Shown here one piece after another: positions 1 to 9,218 of a stretch of 64,000 nucleotides of DNA. Position 1 is the stretch's first letter. Each line of letters starts with the position of its first letter. The translations under genes were made by a program, and so were the position numbers. The notes beneath the pieces are model-generated. The model searched no databases, was not told the origin of the DNA, and was given only the letters and a program-made list of their open reading frames with translations. This DNA is from Buxus sempervirens. Taxonomy: Eukaryota > Streptophyta > Magnoliopsida > Buxales > Buxaceae. The stretch spans positions 50,367,283 through 50,431,282 of the forward strand of contig OX387182.1 in the NCBI GenBank assembly GCA_947561395.2, written 5' to 3'.

Positions 1-173
1 ATTCTTACAAACTTAATTGGGTTGGGACCGTGTCGGGATTCTCTATCCATTGGGATAAGGCATAACAATCAATTTGGGCTCAGGCAGAAAGTCACATTTT
101 GCTCTTTAGTGTTTTGAGCTGTTTTGTTGTTTTTAGCACATTTTTTGGTTTGATCAAAATTTGGGTGCTTACA
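1..173 (-). mobile_element. LTR start (TGTAAGCACC family), partial
   Basis: Read on the minus strand, this edge begins TGTAAGCACCCAAATTTTGA and continues with the same sequence as the LTR at the right end of the window, including the CCAATGGATAGAGAATCCCG segment. It is therefore the 5' end of a Ty3/gypsy-type LTR running off the left edge. It sits inside another minus-strand LTR. Orientation is set by similarity beyond the terminal motif, since the terminus alone is an inverted repeat. Confidence 0.75.
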
Positions 174-689
174 ATTGGCACTTGTTTGATTTGAGTTATA
201 TCCATTGGTTGTTATGAAAAATTGGTTTCATCGACACGTGGTTACATGATTATATTGGGTTTTGTAGTTATTCGTGTGATTTGATATCGATGCTACAGAT
301 TTGACTTACATGCTGGATAATTGTGGGATTAGTCGGATTCATTGTGTTATCTAAATTGTTACATGCTTTATATCCGATCTATGTTTTATAACTATGAAAA
401 ATGTATTTGAACATACATGTGTTGCTTACTGCGATATTCGTATCTGATTCTGTTTTGTTTTTAGCTGCTCTTGGAAAGGACGATACCCGCGGGTAGTTGC
501 TGGGTTTATGTGAGTTTAGAGTTGTATTACTATAATTTTGTACTTTAGATTGGAATTGTAAACACTCTAATTATCTAGTTATTGTTTCATTCATGCTTTC
601 CTTCACTCTAATATATCGATCTTGTGTGAAAAATTAACCTTCAGAGACGAGTTACGGTTTTATTACGTAATCCGATCCGGGGTGTTACA
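174..689 (-). mobile_element. LTR start (TGTAACACCCC type), interrupted
   Basis: On the minus strand the segment starts TGTAACACCCCGGATCGG, a start common in plant LTR retrotransposons. It begins directly inside the exon described at 690-905 and is broken at its inner end by the TGTAAGCACC-family LTR. No internal coding region lies in the window. The assignment rests on the terminus and on the abrupt break in the neighbouring exon. Confidence 0.55.
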
Positions 690-905
690 AAACCCCACAA
701 GAAGTCCTACATCTTTTTGAACTTTGTGAAATCCATCTTCATTGTCCTCAATCTTCTCCATTAATGGCCCAAGTAGCAGGTTGTGGACCAGAAAAAGGAG
801 AGAAAAGGGAAGGAGAATAAGGAGTGTGATGGGAAGCATAAGCTTCCCATTTCTGGAGAGGAGGTTGATGGATTCTCTAAGAACTCTGATTACTTCCATT
901 ACCAT
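690..905 (-). pseudogene. Truncated exon of a plant membrane-protein gene
   Basis: A minus-strand frame opens with MVMEVIRVLRES and continues through NGKLML followed by a strongly hydrophobic stretch (PITLLILLPFSLLFLVHNLL) that would form a membrane helix. The N-terminal pattern, a short basic helix, then RNGKLM, then a membrane segment, resembles a family of uncharacterised multi-span plant proteins I know by pattern but cannot name firmly. About 72 codons remain; the frame runs straight into an LTR start at 689, so the gene is broken here. The rest is not in the window. It could be the first exon of a recently disrupted gene or an old fragment. Confidence 0.5.
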
Positions 906-1049
906 GGCTTCTCCTCTTTTTTCCCATTGGAGATCGTACCAATTGAAATGTTCTTGGGCAGTGCTTTCAACTAATTACTTTGGTGATGAAGACAAGAAAG
1001 TCAACCAAGCCGACCTTATGCTCCTCTAGGAAATAATAAAATATTTAGG

Positions 1050-1732
1050 CCCCGTTTGTCATCGCCTTCTAATGGAAAAGATGCATTTTTGGACTCAATT
1101 CCTATGAAAGTGCTTTATAAAATTGCTTCGGAATAAAATGATTTGTGCTTAGTAAATGTCTATTCAAGAAGTGCTTTTGGGTTATAAGAAGACTAGTAGA
1201 AACGTGCGTGATGCAAGGTGTGTGAAAAGGTAATATGAGAGATTATTAGAGGGTTTGACAGTAATATTAGAGACATTAGAAATTAAATTGTAAAATATTG
1301 AAATTGCTAAGGCGTAGCTTGGTATTGGTTTTGGACAAGGGGTTATGAGTTTGAGGGGCACTTAAAGGGGTGTTTGGTTCCATTTGGGAGAATAAGTTTT
1401 CCCCAAATGAGTTTTAAAAAATACACTGCAAAAAGGAATTGGCTTAACAAACATTTCTGGAATTTCAAAATGAGTTTTGCAAAGGTGCAATGGCACACTT
1501 GTAATATCTTAAATTTTGAAAAATATACTTGAAACTTATTTTAAAGATTCCTTTATAAGACAATGACATACTTGTAAAACTTCTTTTAAGTTAAAACAAT
1601 GACAAACTTGTAATATTTATAAGCCTTGCAATAATCAATCATTCTTCACCGAACATCAAACATAACATTTCTTCAACTTCTACAAACTCATTTGGGGAAT
1701 GCGTTCCAAAATGAATGCCAAATGAGGCCTTG
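1050..1732. repeat. hAT-like MITE sequences
   Basis: Two typical non-autonomous element starts occur here: GGCCCCGTTTGTCATC near 1051, and GGGGTGTTTGGTTCCATTTG near 1374, the latter paired with an imperfect inverted end, AATGCCAAATGAGGCC, near 1725. Between them are short internal inverted matches (CCCCAAATGAG and its complement). Target duplications were not resolved. No protein-coding signal was seen. Confidence 0.45.
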
Positions 1733-2045
1733 AATTTAAGTAATTATTTAGAACATCCAAGGGATTATTAAAGGATATTTTTTATAAAGTAAATAATAGG
1801 AAGACTAATTCATGTCTAGAGAAATGTATCATAACTAGGCATTATAAGGTTAAAAATAGTTCTCTTTTTTGGTATGTTGTCCAAAATGCTTCCAATTATA
1901 TAATGTTGATATGCGGTTAGAGGGCATTCTAACGTTGTTGAAAAAAAAAACGGAAGTTTTATATTTATATAACATGCTCTTCGAACGCCCTCACTTTCTA
2001 CATACCAACAGGGTGAACGTGCAATATCGTACGTATGTGGACAGA

Positions 2046-2235
2046 TGCAAAGGAAAAAGGTGGGAGGGAATAGTTTTACAAGCAACTAAGTTTCAAACGA
2101 ATAGATCAGGGAGGTATAACTCTTAACCTATATATTAATGAAGCCTTAACAATGAAGTATATGGGCTTTCTGGGGAAGGTGAGCATAAAAATTGACACTT
2201 TTCCCAAGGGGTGCCTCACTTTATATATAGTCTAA
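2046..2235 (+). repeat. Direct repeat, copy 1
   Basis: This stretch from AAAAAGGTGGGAGGGAA to CTTTATATATAGT is repeated in the same orientation about 1.2 kb downstream, with shared TATATTAATGAAGCCTTA and GGGAAGGTGAGCATAAA blocks. The interval between the copies is filled by a fold-back element and a MITE. It may be a duplicated gene-proximal segment, as the second copy lies just upstream of the HLIP-like gene. Confidence 0.6.
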
Positions 2236-2248
2236 ATAGATAGAATAG

Positions 2249-2610
2249 AGGAAAATTGGTTTTTATTGATACTTTATCCAAATAAGTCAGATTTAGTCAT
2301 CAAATTCTTGTTAATTGAGAATTAGTGATACTTTTGTAAAAGAATTGAGAACCAATGTCATTTTATTGTTCATGAAGAATTTCTTCTGAAAACGCCTTTA
2401 AAAGACTTGCAAACTTCACTCGTAACAAAATGAGTAAAAATGTTTTCGAAGTCTTTTGAGGGTATTTTTGGAAGAAACTCTTCATGAATAGCAAAATGAC
2501 ATTGATTCTCAATAATTTAAAAAAAAGTATCACTAATTCTCAATCAACAAGAATTGGGCAACTGAAGCTGAATTATTTCAAAAAAGTATCACTAAAAACC
2601 AATTATCCCA
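2249..2610. mobile_element. Fold-back (palindromic) MITE with 8-bp TSD
   Basis: The left half, from AGGAAAATTGGTTTTTA, is matched by the reverse complement of the right half over almost the full length, including GAGAATTAGTGATACTTT, CAATGTCATTTT and TTCATGAAG blocks. The centre is near 2430. The 8 bases TAGAATAG occur immediately left (2241-2248) and right (2611-2618), a target-site duplication of hAT length. No open frame is inside. A transcript would fold into one long hairpin. Confidence 0.8.
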
Positions 2611-2646
2611 TAGAATAGTCGAGTACACATACAGTACTAGTACTAG

Positions 2647-3221
2647 GGGTGCAACTCGGGTCGGTTTGGTTCGGGTTGAGGTCAACCCAAGACCAAACCA
2701 ATCGGTTTGGTTCGGGTTGAGGTCAACCCAAGACCAAACCAAAAATATATATAGTCAAACCGAATTGAACCGAACCAAATTGAAAACTGAAACTACTAAA
2801 CTGAAAACCGAACCGAAAATATAGAGAAAAACCGAAACCGAAACCGAACTACATGAAAACTGTTCGGTTCGGTTCGGTTCGGGTTAGACCAATATATTCT
2901 TATGCTCAAACAAGGGTTTTTTTGTAATATCCTTAAAGTTTAAAAGTAAACTTTGAAAGTTTTAACATATATTATCTTTTATATATATATAAAATATAGA
3001 TTATATGTTATAATATATATATGTGAATTCGGTTCGGTTTAAGGAAATACATGAATTCGGTTCGGTTTAACTGAACATGCAATCCAAAACCGAACCGATT
3101 TAGTTCAGTTTAGGGATTTTTGGACCGGAACCGAACCAAACCACTATAAAACTGAACAAAACCAAACGGAAGTCGGTTTGGGTCGATTAGGGTTCGGTTT
3201 TAACCGGACCGAGTTGCACCC
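2647..3221. mobile_element. MITE with GGGTGCAACTCGG termini
   Basis: The left end, GGGTGCAACTCGG, and right end, CCGAGTTGCACCC, are perfect inverted repeats of 13 bases. Subterminal sequence is rich in GGTTCGG and CCGAACC runs, and a 41-42 base unit containing GAGGTCAACCCAAGACC is repeated in tandem near 2659-2740. Elements of this look are common hAT-like MITEs in plants. A target duplication could not be assigned with confidence. Confidence 0.65.
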
Positions 3222-3251
3222 TATACAGTACAATACATATATGGATGGATG

Positions 3252-3443
3252 ATAAAAGAAAAGGTGGGAGGGAACAATTTTGCAAGTTACTTGAGTTCTA
3301 AGCTAACAGAGAGAGGTATGGCTATTATATCCCTATATATTAATGAAGCCTTAGATGAAGTATAAGGGTTTTTTTGGGAAGGTGAGCATAAATATTAAAT
3401 ATTAGCACGGCTCCTCAACGGGTGCTACGCTTTATATATAGTA
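3252..3443 (+). repeat. Direct repeat, copy 2
   Basis: Second copy of the repeat at 2046-2235, again ending in CTTTATATATAGTAT. It lies about 170 bases upstream of the proposed start codon of the HLIP-like gene and contains a TATATATAGTATATAAAA stretch that could act as a core promoter. That role is inference only. Confidence 0.5.
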
Positions 3444-3609
3444 TATAAAAAGCCAGATGGACGGTACGGGAAGATAGATAGTTTGAGGTATGAACGGCAG
3501 GCAAGACACTGGCTAACATAACAAAGGAAGGATAAATAAAGGTGAAGCGGGAGGGAACGGTGATGTCTTTTCTGTGATAGGATATGGTGTCCTTATCTGT
3601 TGCCATTAA

Positions 3610-3916
3610 TGGGGGGCTTCTCTTCTACCATTCTCATCGATACTTTTCGAATTTGCGCTCTGCAACAACAATCTTCAAGTAAGTATAGAAACCGGCACAG
3701 TATTAGCTACTTTTTCTGTTTCTGGAGGTTCGTCTTGCCACATTTTGCATTGTTCCTTTGACTTGCTTTTTTTTCTTTTTAACCTTTTTTTCTGCCTCTG
3801 AATCATTTGGTGATTATGGGATTTTTTAGTGCACGAAATTAGGGTCGATCCGTTTCTGGGGTCTTCGATTAGGGGCTAGATATTATGGAAAATCTGCAAA
3901 AGATGGAGAAAGAATT
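3610..3916 (+). CDS. Candidate first two exons of the HLIP-like gene
   Basis: An ATG at 3610 opens MGGFSSTILIDTFRICAL and reaches a good donor (CAA followed by GTAAGT) at 3679, phase 1. A compatible acceptor (AATTAG) leads into 3843, giving RSIRFWGLRLGARYYG and then KSAKDGERI up to a possible donor, GTAAAA, at 3917, phase 0. That phase fits the well-supported exon at 9219. The product is rich in Ser, Arg and hydrophobic residues and almost free of acid, as expected of a chloroplast transit peptide. The exon 2 end is uncertain because the frame stays open beyond it, and a further exon in the 5.3-kb intron cannot be excluded. Confidence 0.4.
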
Positions 3917-4490
3917 GTAAAATCAGATGCAAGAGTTGTTCTTCTTGCTAATTTAGACAATGGAATTTCTGCGTCTACCCTAGAAAGGCACATTATGGTA
4001 TTGGAAGTCTATCATTTCTTTGGAGCTGAAAGTTCCTAATTCTGAAGGTAGACGTTGAACCAAAAATTTGAGAATTTATTATCTAACTAGTTTTCGGAGT
4101 TTTCCTTTTTTTACGAGAGAAATAATAGATTTGTTATTCCTAATACTTGTAACTTGTGTATGAAATCTAAGAACAGTTATCTAGAAATGTAACCACAAGT
4201 TTAAATCTGAATAAATATTTAGTTCGTCACTGTTTGATATAAAATCATGGAGTTAGATTTAGTGTCAACAATAATTTCTTATTCGTGGTTCATTTTCTTT
4301 TATCACGGTTTAGACTATTAAATAGGTGGGAAGATCCTTAGGCTATAGATCAATATTCATGTCAACTGTGAAAATTTGTCTTGGGCGTTCTAACTTCGAA
4401 GCTGAAAACATAGTAGGACCAGCAGGTAATAAAGTTGATATATTGATGGTAAGCTAATTGAATTGGTTAATATTTTGTCTAAAGAACATT

Positions 4491-5416
4491 TTTTTCTCTT
4501 TTCCATTTGGGTAAAGCAATAACAATTCATAATAAATTATCTTGGGAAGAAAACAGTAAAAAAATCCAAGTCAAGTTTGACGACACCTGGAATTCAGCAT
4601 CCTCAGCTCCATACTTTGTGGATAGTACAACTTGTGAACTCAAAATTCAATCATCTAGCAAATAAAATGTCTAAGAACTGGAAGATCAAAACTAGATCAA
4701 CTGAATGAATTATTACAAGTGAAATAAATGGCATCGACAGAGGAGAGTGTATTGTACCTCTTCCAAGTTGTCTTTTCTGAAGGTTTAGCCTTGAGATGCA
4801 GATATCCCTTTTCTCAGAGACCCCTGTAATTCTTTCCTGCAGCAGTGAGACCATGTAGCTCCCTGTGCTTGCGGACAGGCTTACAGATTTAGTTGATGCT
4901 TGAGTCATTATGTATTGCATTTGGAGCAGCTTAACCAATATTATGTCATTGTAATTGTAAATGCTCATTGATCCTGTAGGAGTTACGGACTTTTAGGCTA
5001 CCTAATTTCCTGCCAGCGCATTCCTCTGCAACTACTCTCTTGTTACATTAGAACTTCAGCTGGTGATGCCTTGCTTTGTGAACACAAAACACCCTGAGGA
5101 AGAGGCTTCTTCTGGTCACCACGTCTACTACATACATGATAGATCACACATCCCTGCTTCGCCTTGTAACTCAATCTGTGAGCATTGTTAGTGTTAGGTA
5201 TGTAGGACAGGTGATGTACACAATCGAAGGTAGTTGCCAGTGTTCCCAGCAGCAAACTCTCTGCAAGAAGCTCATAACATCTGATTGCTTCTTTCTCTAT
5301 AGCTCCAACACGTACTTGTAGGTCCCAATGGTTCAGAGTCCCCGGTCGCTCTCCCTCCAGGGTTTAGCTGTGGATACAGATTGACGGTAAGAACCTCCTG
5401 GTTACTCTCCCCTAGG
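4491..5416 (-). pseudogene. RPL15: Processed pseudogene of ribosomal protein L15 (eL15)
   Basis: On the minus strand, from about 5329 to 4731, shifting frames spell out eL15 nearly end to end: [57 protein letters not shown] and TWKR. The start codon is ATT instead of ATG, there are stops and frameshifts, and no introns. Normal function is binding rRNA in the 60S subunit. The 14-base sequence GTCTAAAGAACATT occurs at 4477-4490 and 5417-5430, and a T run (minus-strand poly-A) follows the left copy, so this is an L1-type retrocopy of a full mRNA. It sits in an intron of the HLIP-like gene, antisense to it. Confidence 0.92.
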
Positions 5417-5430
5417 GTCTAAAGAACATT

Positions 5431-5905
5431 CTTGTAGATGATTCTAGATATATGGTTAGATATGGAAAGATAAATATGTTTGACAGGCAGGAAAAATAGT
5501 AAGTACTTTGATGGTAAGTTTGTTTAATAGTTCTTTTATTCCTTTTCCTTGTTTTTTATTTTTTGGTTGCTTTCCAGAAGGGGATTGCAGAGAAGCAACA
5601 ATTTGGGCCTGGTTACCAGTAGAACAAAGGGACATGCATTCCGGCTCCTGGCCAATTCTAACGTACGCATCAATTCACAGTTTCTACATGTATAACGCTG
5701 ATATTTTTGGTTTGAGTATGGTCAAAGATATTGTAGGTATGTGATGTTTGATAAAGTCTGCAATATCCTGTTTGCAATTGCCTTTTGACATATCAGTTAA
5801 TCTAATGGTTCACACTATCAAAACTGACTAACATTTGGTTCATCATTGTAAAATAACCAAAGGACCCAAAAGCTTAAGCATTTTGGTGACAGTGTAACAT
5901 GTGTA
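5431..5905. other. Intronic sequence, nothing recognised
   Basis: AT-rich intron of the HLIP-like gene. A short acceptor-like CTTTCCAG and an open stretch near 5577-5660 were considered as an extra exon, but no phase-compatible pair of splice sites with the flanking exons was found. Confidence 0.4.
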
Positions 5906-7136
5906 CTAGCGGGCCCAAATACAATAATTCAACACTAAACTGCAGTGGGACTTTGCATGGGAACAAATATGGGGGAACAAACACAGGACACACACACATA
6001 TATATATATACAAACATCTACATTACTAATAAAAAAAAAACACAGGACAAACACACACCTTGGAAGGAAAGTTAGAATTTTTTTTTTATTATGATCTACC
6101 AAAGCCACAATTACTTATTTAAGTCTGTATCGCTGCTAAATCCAAGCTCTCAACAGGTCAGGTTTTACTATGATTATATAAATTCGATAACATTATTTTT
6201 AGTTGGTTATGGCACCTTAAGGACTAATATGCTTGATCTAAGAAATCTACAGTTTATGGATGAAGCCATTAAGCAAAATAATACTAGCTATTGCTGTAAA
6301 TCATTTAGATATTTTCCCTTTCTTTTTTTTCTATGATTAAAGTATTTAATTTACGTATTTTTTTTTTAAATTTATGCAGATACTTTATTAAGCACCAATC
6401 TGGTCTGGCCAAGGTCCTCAAAGAAACACAAATAAAAGAGAGGATACAATTAAAAAAAAAAGAACAAAAAAAAAGTAAATAAAGAAATAAATCTCATTAC
6501 CAGTTCCAATTCCATAAAAATAGTTACCAACAATCATAGGCTTCCTATTAGCCCCTTTTTTAGGCTAACTCACTATCTGCTTTGTTAGCGGATCTGTGCG
6601 CCCAAGAAAAATAACTTGTGAATGATGCAATGCTTCCAATAAAGCTTACTTTACCTTTTGGAATGATATTCCCCTTTCCCCCTACACCTAATAGATGAAC
6701 TCTTGAGGCATTTTTATCCTTTTTTTTTTTTTGTGTATAATGAAAACCATATGAAAGTCCATCATCTCTTCTTTAACCTGGTCCACAAGTTATTTAGTGA
6801 AGGGGTTGCCTCAATGGGTTTATCTCCTCACCATGAAATCTAACCAACTTTTTTATACTTTGAGTTCTTTGTCCTCATATGTGGTCAATCACCTGTCCTA
6901 TAAATTTCATGGTATGATTCATAAATTTAGTAATATGATAATTGCTGAGACTATGGCCATCTATGTTTTTATACATACTAGTGATAGTAAGTGCACATGC
7001 ATACTGAACATACATGGGAATTCATTGTGGGTGGTTATTCAGAGGATAGAGTAGTCTTTAAGAATTTTTTAGGATATTCTAAGGAAAAGGAAATGTGAGG
7101 CCAGAATATTTGGCCTTCGTTTTATAATAGTATAGA
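5906..7136 (-). mobile_element. Possible non-autonomous Helitron
   Basis: The minus strand begins TCTATACTATTATAAAACGA after an A, a Helitron-type 5' end. About 1.2 kb on, it reaches GGGCCCGCTAG followed by T, which fits a CTAG 3' terminus, but the hairpin ahead of it is weak. The pairing of the two ends is therefore tentative. It would contain an AC/AT microsatellite (5990-6015) and the LINE piece at 6360-6690. Confidence 0.35.
6360..6690 (-). mobile_element. LINE 3' fragment with RNase H tail
   Basis: The minus-strand reading SYFSWAHRSANKADSELA matches the C-terminal end of the RNase H domain of plant L1 elements (the ANxxAxxLA pattern). A T run at 6361-6369 marks the poly-A end. Only the 3' end remains, lying in the long intron of the HLIP-like gene. 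Confidence 0.5.
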
Positions 7137-9218
7137 TTTACTGCAATGCTTCTTCTCCATAGATCCAACATGCTCTTAACAAGACCTACCAATTTCCCCT
7201 ATGCATAATTGCATATACATACCTCAATGCGGATACCATGTAGCCTTAGAGATTTTCATATATTCACAGAATTATCTCCGCTTAAATAACTTTAATCCTT
7301 TGAGTATATTGGTTTTCTATTTTCTCCCTGATTCTGCGAAACAAACCCACTTAAAAGCTTCTTTGCATTCTTCTTTTATCGAATTTTTTTAATACTAACC
7401 TGCTTTTCTTTGATTCTTTGTCCTTTATCATTATTTGTAATCCTTTTTGGTAATGCATGAATTTATCCGACATGGTCTAAATTCCTAATCTTCGTCTCTT
7501 TCTCTCTCCAATTTTTGTGAGGGTGCAAGTTTGCCTTCTTTATTCCTAACTTATTCTATAGTTTGTTACTATGTGCCTTTTATTTTGCCTCATTTATCAT
7601 TTCTTTAACCTTTTTTTTTGTTCTTTTGAACTCTTATATGGATGGCGAGCATCTTCCATTCAGGGTTGCAATAGGATTATCCATAGATATCTCGGCATGT
7701 AATGCACTCAATGAAGACTGCATAAGAGGATTACAGTAGATTGCATATCTGCTCCCTCATATGGCTAAAAGAATAAGGTTATTTAAAGTTATCTTATAAG
7801 CAGAATATCAGATTGGTCTCCTTTTTCTTCAGTTACAACCCTGTTATGCAGTAGTCATTCAGGATATTACGAATTAGGATATGAGCATAAAAAAATAAAA
7901 TAGAATTACTCTGCTTGCTTAGAAGGATGCTAGCTGGAAAGCCTGTAAGTAATGCAATTGGTTATATAAATTATTTGAATATATCTGTTTGATGCATCAT
8001 CATGAAAATTCTGACAACCAAAAGCTTTCAGATCTTTAGTAAATATATATACATCATGTATTCATGCACAGCTTTGTATAACTTTAGAGCCTTTGTTGAA
8101 TTAACAAACCTTGAAAATATAGGAATCATAGATTGAGTAGCACAATTGGATAATATCAAATTTGCTTACTTTTATGGTACAATTCCATTATTGTGAATTA
8201 TTTAATGGATTTATCAAAAGAGAATAATATTTTAACCATAATAGAAACATATTATATAATTGAAGGTAATTTACATGTATAAGTTGCAAAAGGGTTATGC
8301 AGAGTATTCTGGCTAAATATCACTAATTTACATGTATAAAGAACTATGCTTGTAGAAAATGTACAATACAAACTGACCTGAATATCTATTTTGAGCTTTC
8401 TCCTGCTGCCAATTTTGAGAACTCATTCTATATTTAATATCTAGTTGACCTTAAGTTTGAGCATTGAGACAAAAAGTATAATTGGGCATGAAGATAAAAA
8501 AATACCAAGTGTTCCCGCTGAAGTGATGGAGATTCAGAATCACAACACCTATGTTATAGGTAGTTGTTTAGAAGATTCCATACAATGGATCTTGAACTGG
8601 TTCTCCCAAATAATTCTGTGTGGTACACTTAGTTCAGAGTATATAATCAAGGATTGAACCCTTGGATTCCTTAAACAAGTTGAATATGATTATCTTGCAG
8701 CATAGGTAATTCATTTATATTCACTGTCGAATTGGTCTGCAAGCTGCATGAATGTCACTGATAATTATTCATCATGTTGTTGCTACATGTAGAAGAAAAG
8801 AATGAACAATGGAATTTGAAGTAGCTTCTTGTGCTCCATAATGTGTGGGTTGATGATGAAATTTGACATGTCATGTGCAGCTAATAGGGTATGCGTCAGT
8901 TCATTTTCTGATTAATAATGTGCAGGTCAGTTCATTGTAGCAACCACTAGATTTGTCATGAAATTGAGAATTGGTTAGAACTTCTTCTTTTTTTTCCATC
9001 TGTAAATACCATTTTCTAAAGGAATGAATTTTGAATGCCTTAAAACTTTCCATGGATTTGAGTCATGATGAACTTTGTCAAGTTTCTGTTACCTATTCTT
9101 GGTTCCCCTCTTTGTTATTCGATTAAATAGGTAGTTTGACTATCACTATATATGTTTTTTCTGGTTCTTTACCGCGTGTTTTCATTATGTTTATTTCTGG
9201 GGCTTATCTTTGGTGTAG
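7137..9218. other. Intronic sequence, mostly featureless
   Basis: AT-rich intron. A 70-codon open stretch at 8445-8657 (reading EVMEIQNHNTYVIGSCLEDS) looks a little protein-like but has no recognised homology and no convincing splice sites. Nothing else is supported. Confidence 0.4.

Noticed and set aside
5508..5744. Possible coding exon of the HLIP-like gene
   Set aside because: Acceptor and donor sites near 5577 and 5660 give a phase that does not fit both neighbours, and the peptide is not transit-peptide-like.
8445..8657. 70-codon frame in the long intron
   Set aside because: Some protein-like character but no splice sites, no domain and no second copy for comparison.
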